A stretch of 8,290 bases of DNA from Bacilli bacterium (GTDB lineage: Bacteria; Bacillota_I; Bacilli_A; RFN20; CAG-288). This document shows positions 5,655-8,290 of the stretch, in pieces; the first letter of the stretch is position 1; every line of letters begins with the position of its first letter. The DNA lies in the NCBI GenBank assembly GCA_900763245.1, contig CAAFJQ010000124.1:1-8290 (forward strand), written 5' to 3'. The position numbers and the translations under genes are program-made. Below the pieces are notes generated by a model. That model was not told the DNA's origin, did not search any database, and worked only from the letters and a program-made list of their open reading frames with translations.

Positions 5655-8009
5655 TTAGCTAAGCTTATAATAGTTTCCTAATAATAGACCGTAATTGCAG
5701 ACACCCTTCATCGTAGAAGGATCCTGAGGATTGACAGACTGGGCTGCTCCATTGACAGTCAAGGCAAGTGCCTTAGAAGCCTTGGAGAAGGTTTCATGCG
5801 GGGCAGAAGAAAGGCTAGAGACGTCCTGGCCAAGACTGGATAAGAGAAGATACTTGCTATCGCATAAATAGAATGAGTTTTCACTTGTCGCATTCAATGC
5901 AGCATAATGGGCATTTTTCTCATCATCGACAACTTTGAAGGTGACTTCATTGTCAACCGCAGAGTAAGCAAGATTGTTTCCGAAGTCTGTGGAAGTGAGA
6001 GCATTGACATATCCCATGATATTCTCCTGGCTCGGGCCCTGAGACATGGCGAGTGCTTTCTGGAAGACCAAGTCTCTTCCGCCCAAAGTGGAATAGACGT
6101 TCTTTCCGCTGACATTGACTTCGACATTGCTTCCGCCTTTGTTGACAGGAAGTTCGATGGATTCATCATTGATCGGAAGCATAACCATCCAGAAATCGAA
6201 CTTGTTGACACCATTCTTGTCCTTCTTCATATAGGAAGTCTTGCACTGCTGATTGAAAAGAGCATCGAGGTTTGCAATCTGACCAGCAATGGCACTGGCA
6301 CCATTATAGGCATCAAACCATCCGCCTTTTCCTTCTGTGTAATTGGATAAGACAGAGGATTCATCGATATTGACAATTGTTGAAGCCAATTTAGAAAGAT
6401 CATTAGGATAGGCCGGAAGCTCTTCGGTTGTCGCGTTGAGGAAGAGAAGAGGTCCACCGGACTTCATCATTTCAGAATGATTGATGTTGACCTTACCGTT
6501 TCCATAGACATAGACACCGGCATTGAAAAGGTCGCGGAAGCGGCAATCATCGATGTTCATTGTAGAAGAATACCATCCGCCATCGGCTTTTGCATAATGT
6601 CCTTCGATCATGACAGGCATATAGACTTTTGAAGCGATGACATTGTCGAAGTTCATATTGACAGAGCCTTTAGCAAGCATCGGGCCGCCTTTTGTGATGT
6701 TGCTTTCATCGCTGACGCCCATGTTTCCGCTCATTTCAAAATCTTTGAATGTCAATGTGCAGGTCTCCGGATTGACACCGGTAGCATAATCGGAATAGAA
6801 GAAGGTGGCATGACTTGAAATCGGTTTGTTAGCTTCCTGTTTATCTCCTTTAGAGGAATCGGTAAGGATATACGGGAACGCATTCTTATCGTTTTCATCA
6901 TCATTGATCATCAGACGATGGCAGTTTCCGTAAACGGTGACTTTTTCGTTGTCTTTTGTGAAACGATGGTCGATCAATCCGATCCAGTCCTTCAAAGAAC
7001 CAGCGACAGAAGCATCATTTGCTTCGCCTTTCTGCCAAAGCAGGAAAGAAGGAACATCGCTTCTGTTAAAGGTGATATCATTTTGGAAAACAAGTCCCTG
7101 TGTGGTTTCAGGCAGACCATTCTCTTCCTTGAAAGTCTTCATCTTTTCGTTGAACTTATCGCCGTAATTTCCGCAGTTGAGGCTGTTGCTCAAAGCGAAC
7201 ATATCGATTGCCTTGTTGACATTGTAGGCAGAGACAACATTGATTTCATAGGAAATCTCATTGCTCAAAGAAGGATTGGCAAGTGTCAAAGTGAATTTTC
7301 CTGTCACATCCTTTTTGAATTTGACAGTTCCCTTTGTCTTCAGTTCATCGATGAACTCCAATTTGTTTTCAAGTTCGACCTTTTCTCCTTTTTCATTTTT
7401 CAAGGAGAAAGTCGTATCGGCAGGAATCTTTTCCAATGTGACAATGTCCATCGGATTATCTGGATTCAAGCCAGTAATTGTCGGCATGAGGCTGACTGCA
7501 TTCTCATTTCCGACATAGTAAGTACCAGCTTTGATGAATCCATTTTCATAAGTGCTGGAATTAGGATCGGTAAGTTTGCTGTTTCCTGTTGTTGTTACAG
7601 TACGTGTGTAATTCTCATTGGCAGTCCAGTCATTGAGCTCATACTGAATGTCGATGACTTTGTAATCCATGCTGGTCTTATAGACTGTGCTATCGATTTT
7701 CAGTTCGACTTCAAAAGTTCTCTTTTCAGTCAGTGTGGAAGTATCGATTGTCGTGTATGTGATCTTATCTTTGTTCTCACTTACTTTCAGAGTGCTTACG
7801 ACTTCCTTGGAAGCGTTGAATGTCTGAATGGCCAATTTGGAATAATCGACTTTGCTTCCGATCGTATATGTCTTGGCGATGCTGTCTTCGACAATGGCAA
7901 TGGAATCGATTTTCTCATCTTTGGTTGATTCTGTATCTCTACAGGATGCCAAGGATGTTCCTGTCATGATAAGAGACAAAAGAAGAACGGATAATTTTGT
8001 TTTTTTCAT
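5655..8009 (-). CDS. Large lipoprotein with Ig-like domains and probable beta-helix
   Basis: A 784-residue exported lipoprotein. The signal peptide is MKKTKLSVLLLSLIMTGTSL followed by ASC, giving a lipobox LAS-Cys23, so it is probably anchored to the outer face of the membrane. Residues about 34-120 fit a group-3-like bacterial Ig domain (YTIGSKVDYSKLAIQTF), and about 121-258 appear to be a second beta-sandwich. Residues about 303-560 show short repeated strand-turn units with Asn, Gly and Asp turns (LTFKDFEMSGN, VNMNFDNVIASK, STMNIDDCRFRD, GKVNINHSEMMKSGG), typical of a right-handed parallel beta-helix as in pectate-lyase-like or NosD proteins. The rest is unassigned. No catalytic site is recognised. 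The start at 8009 is chosen because the good promoter at 8092-8120 overlaps the first codons of the longer frame. It is the first gene of the operon and ends five bases before the YwaF-ATPase gene. Confidence 0.87.
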   Translation of the reverse strand: MKKTKLSVLLLSLIMTGTSLASCRDTESTKDEKIDSIAIVEDSIAKTYTIGSKVDYSKLAIQTFNASKEVVSTLKVSENKDKITYTTIDTSTLTEKRTFEVELKIDSTVYKTSMDYKVIDIQYELNDWTANENYTRTVTTTGNSKLTDPNSSTYENGFIKAGTYYVGNENAVSLMPTITGLNPDNPMDIVTLEKIPADTTFSLKNEKGEKVELENKLEFIDELKTKGTVKFKKDVTGKFTLTLANPSLSNEISYEINVVSAYNVNKAIDMFALSNSLNCGNYGDKFNEKMKTFKEENGLPETTQGLVFQNDITFNRSDVPSFLLWQKGEANDASVAGSLKDWIGLIDHRFTKDNEKVTVYGNCHRLMINDDENDKNAFPYILTDSSKGDKQEANKPISSHATFFYSDYATGVNPETCTLTFKDFEMSGNMGVSDESNITKGGPMLAKGSVNMNFDNVIASKVYMPVMIEGHYAKADGGWYSSTMNIDDCRFRDLFNAGVYVYGNGKVNINHSEMMKSGGPLLFLNATTEELPAYPNDLSKLASTIVNIDESSVLSNYTEGKGGWFDAYNGASAIAGQIANLDALFNQQCKTSYMKKDKNGVNKFDFWMVMLPINDESIELPVNKGGSNVEVNVSGKNVYSTLGGRDLVFQKALAMSQGPSQENIMGYVNALTSTDFGNNLAYSAVDNEVTFKVVDDEKNAHYAALNATSENSFYLCDSKYLLLSSLGQDVSSLSSAPHETFSKASKALALTVNGAAQSVNPQDPSTMKGVCNYGLLLGNYYKLS

Positions 8010-8012
8010 AAT

Positions 8013-8027
8013 CAATTTAAATACCTC
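8013..8027 (-). promoter_or_regulatory. Ribosome site of the lipoprotein gene, favouring a TTG start
   Basis: GAGG (8024-8027) is the only Shine-Dalgarno candidate. It lies 14 bases from the ATG at 8009, which is long, but 8 bases from an in-frame TTG at 8015, which is ideal. A TTG start would add two residues (MI) before MKK and leave the signal peptide functional. The ATG is used for the CDS here because it gives the classic MKK signal sequence; the difference is minor. Confidence 0.5.
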
Positions 8028-8035
8028 ATACATTA

Positions 8036-8058
8036 ATATGAACAATAAATGTTCATAT
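8036..8058. promoter_or_regulatory. Perfect 9-bp-arm dyad in the 5' leader, operator or RNA hairpin
   Basis: ATATGAACA (8036-8044) and TGTTCATAT (8050-8058) are exact reverse complements around a 5-base spacer. The site lies about 30-50 bases downstream of the predicted transcription start and 8 bases before the ribosome site of the lipoprotein gene. It could bind a dimeric repressor that blocks elongation, or fold in the mRNA leader. No regulator gene is in the window, and the motif is not one I recognise. Confidence 0.6.
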
Positions 8059-8070
8059 ATCTCTCGTAAT

Positions 8071-8142
8071 GGATGTAAGAATAGTCCGTTTGTTATACCA
8101 CAAGTATTTAAACTTATCAATTGTCATATAAATATTACATCC
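8071..8142. repeat. 8-bp inverted repeat bracketing the operon promoter
   Basis: GGATGTAA (8071-8078) and TTACATCC (8135-8142) are exact reverse complements on either side of the promoter, separated by 56 bases. They could be paired operator half-sites around the promoter. Eight-base matches in an AT-rich region can arise by chance. Confidence 0.3.
8092..8120 (-). promoter_or_regulatory. Sigma-A-type promoter of the operon
   Basis: On the minus strand, -35 TTGATA (8115-8120; 5 of 6 matches), a 17-base spacer and -10 TATAAC (8092-8097; 5 of 6 matches) form a near-consensus promoter. TGG just before the -10 adds an extended -10 TGn. Predicted transcription starts near 8085, giving a leader of about 75 bases before the lipoprotein start. 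No comparable promoter was noticed in front of the next three genes, which are packed within 5 bases or overlap, so this promoter probably drives all four. Confidence 0.75.
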
Positions 8143-8187
8143 GCTTTCAAGAGAAATAGGATGATTATGTCGTTAAAAACAATATTC

Positions 8188-8219
8188 AACTGACAACCAC
8201 GTTTTACAAACGATCAGTT
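8188..8219. repeat. Nested dyads upstream of the promoter
   Basis: AACTGA (8188-8193) pairs with TCAGTT (8214-8219), and within it CGTTT (8200-8204) pairs with AAACG (8208-8212) around TAC. The site is about 70-100 bases upstream of the -35 box. It could bind a regulator of this operon or of a gene outside the window. The remainder of the 8010-8231 non-coding region shows nothing further that I can support. Confidence 0.3.
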
Positions 8220-8221
8220 AT

Positions 8222-8267
8222 GAAAAAAAGAAAGAAAAGGATAAACAATAGTGTTGCTTGATTATCC
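8222..8267 (-). terminator. Terminator-like hairpin upstream of the operon, inside the right repeat
   Basis: Reading leftward, GGATAA (complement of 8262-8267) pairs with TTATCC (complement of 8239-8244), followed by a T-rich tract with a run of seven T (8222-8238). The stem is short, but the tract is longer than in the left copy. It would stop transcription arriving from beyond the right edge and insulate the operon promoter. Confidence 0.42.
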
Positions 8268-8290
8268 CGAAAAGGCCTAAAGTGGTAGAA
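8232..8290 (-). repeat. Right arm of the perfect 59-bp inverted repeat, cut by the window edge
   Basis: This is the exact reverse complement of 84-142. It runs to the last base of the window, so the true repeat may be longer. The inner limit at 8232 is real: position 8231 no longer matches. The orientation is such that both copies point inward toward the operon with their hairpin and T-rich ends. Confidence 0.93.

Noticed and set aside
6918..7928. 336-codon plus-strand open frame opposite the lipoprotein gene
   Set aside because: It is antisense to a clearly coding gene with a signal peptide and recognisable folds. Its Ser/Phe/Cys-rich translation is typical of a reverse-strand shadow, and no ribosome site or promoter supports it.
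5655..8009. Calling the lipoprotein a NosD copper protein
   Set aside because: Only the probable beta-helix fold and the neighbouring ABC genes are similar. There are no metal-binding motifs or nitrous-oxide reductase genes in view.
5655..8009. Calling the lipoprotein an ABC importer solute-binding protein
   Set aside because: It is much too long, has Ig-like and beta-helix-like regions instead of two alpha/beta lobes, and the adjacent ATPase and permease are of exporter type.
8010..8120. Extension of the lipoprotein gene to an ATG at 8120 (37 more residues)
   Set aside because: The near-consensus promoter -35 and -10 boxes lie in this stretch, the added residues would precede a complete lipoprotein signal peptide, and the real ribosome site is at 8024-8027.
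8181..8190. Second copy of the left-edge sequence near 8181 (shared AATATTCA)
   Set aside because: Only eight AT-rich bases match before the two sequences diverge, which is expected by chance.

Overview
The window is one minus-strand gene cluster from a moderately AT-rich bacterium, most likely a Bacillota (Firmicutes) member. The evidence is Shine-Dalgarno starts, a lipoprotein signal peptide, a sigma-A-type promoter, a Cof-type HAD phosphatase and BcrA-like ABC exporter parts. TGA is used as a stop and TGG encodes Trp, so the genetic code is standard and Mycoplasma-type decoding is excluded. An Erysipelotrichia-like host fits the protein style, but this is only an impression.

Layout, read in the direction of transcription (right to left): an upstream non-coding region (8010-8231) carries a good promoter (8092-8120), a perfect 9-bp-arm dyad in the predicted 5' leader (8036-8058) and other small dyads. 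Next comes a 784-residue lipoprotein with N-terminal Ig-like beta-sandwich domains and a probable right-handed beta-helix (5655-8009). Five bases later begins an 821-codon ORF (3184-5649) that joins a YwaF/TIGR02206-like polytopic membrane protein in frame to a complete ABC ATPase. The ATPase still has its own Shine-Dalgarno sequence and ATG. An ABC exporter-type permease (1460-3187) and a 161-residue membrane-anchored Ig-like protein (978-1463) follow, both starting in ATGA stop/start overlaps. A Cof-type HAD phosphatase (147-923) lies 54 bases further on and may have its own weak promoter.

The four tightly packed genes look like one transcription unit for a cell-envelope system: an ATPase and permease that move or act on an unknown substrate, a YwaF-like membrane enzyme or channel domain physically tied to the ATPase, and two extracellular anchored proteins. 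The set of beta-helix exoprotein, ATPase and ABC permease recalls NosD-NosF-NosY in its parts list only. No substrate can be read from the sequence.

The whole cluster lies between the two arms of a perfect inverted repeat of at least 59 bp (84-142 and 8232-8290). Each copy reads toward the cluster as a weak hairpin followed by a T-rich tract. The left copy continues outward into a short open frame and/or a 24-bp imperfect hairpin at the window edge. This resembles the inward-facing ends of two copies of a repeated element flanking the operon, but no recombinase or transposase is visible, and a contig-end assembly effect is a real alternative.
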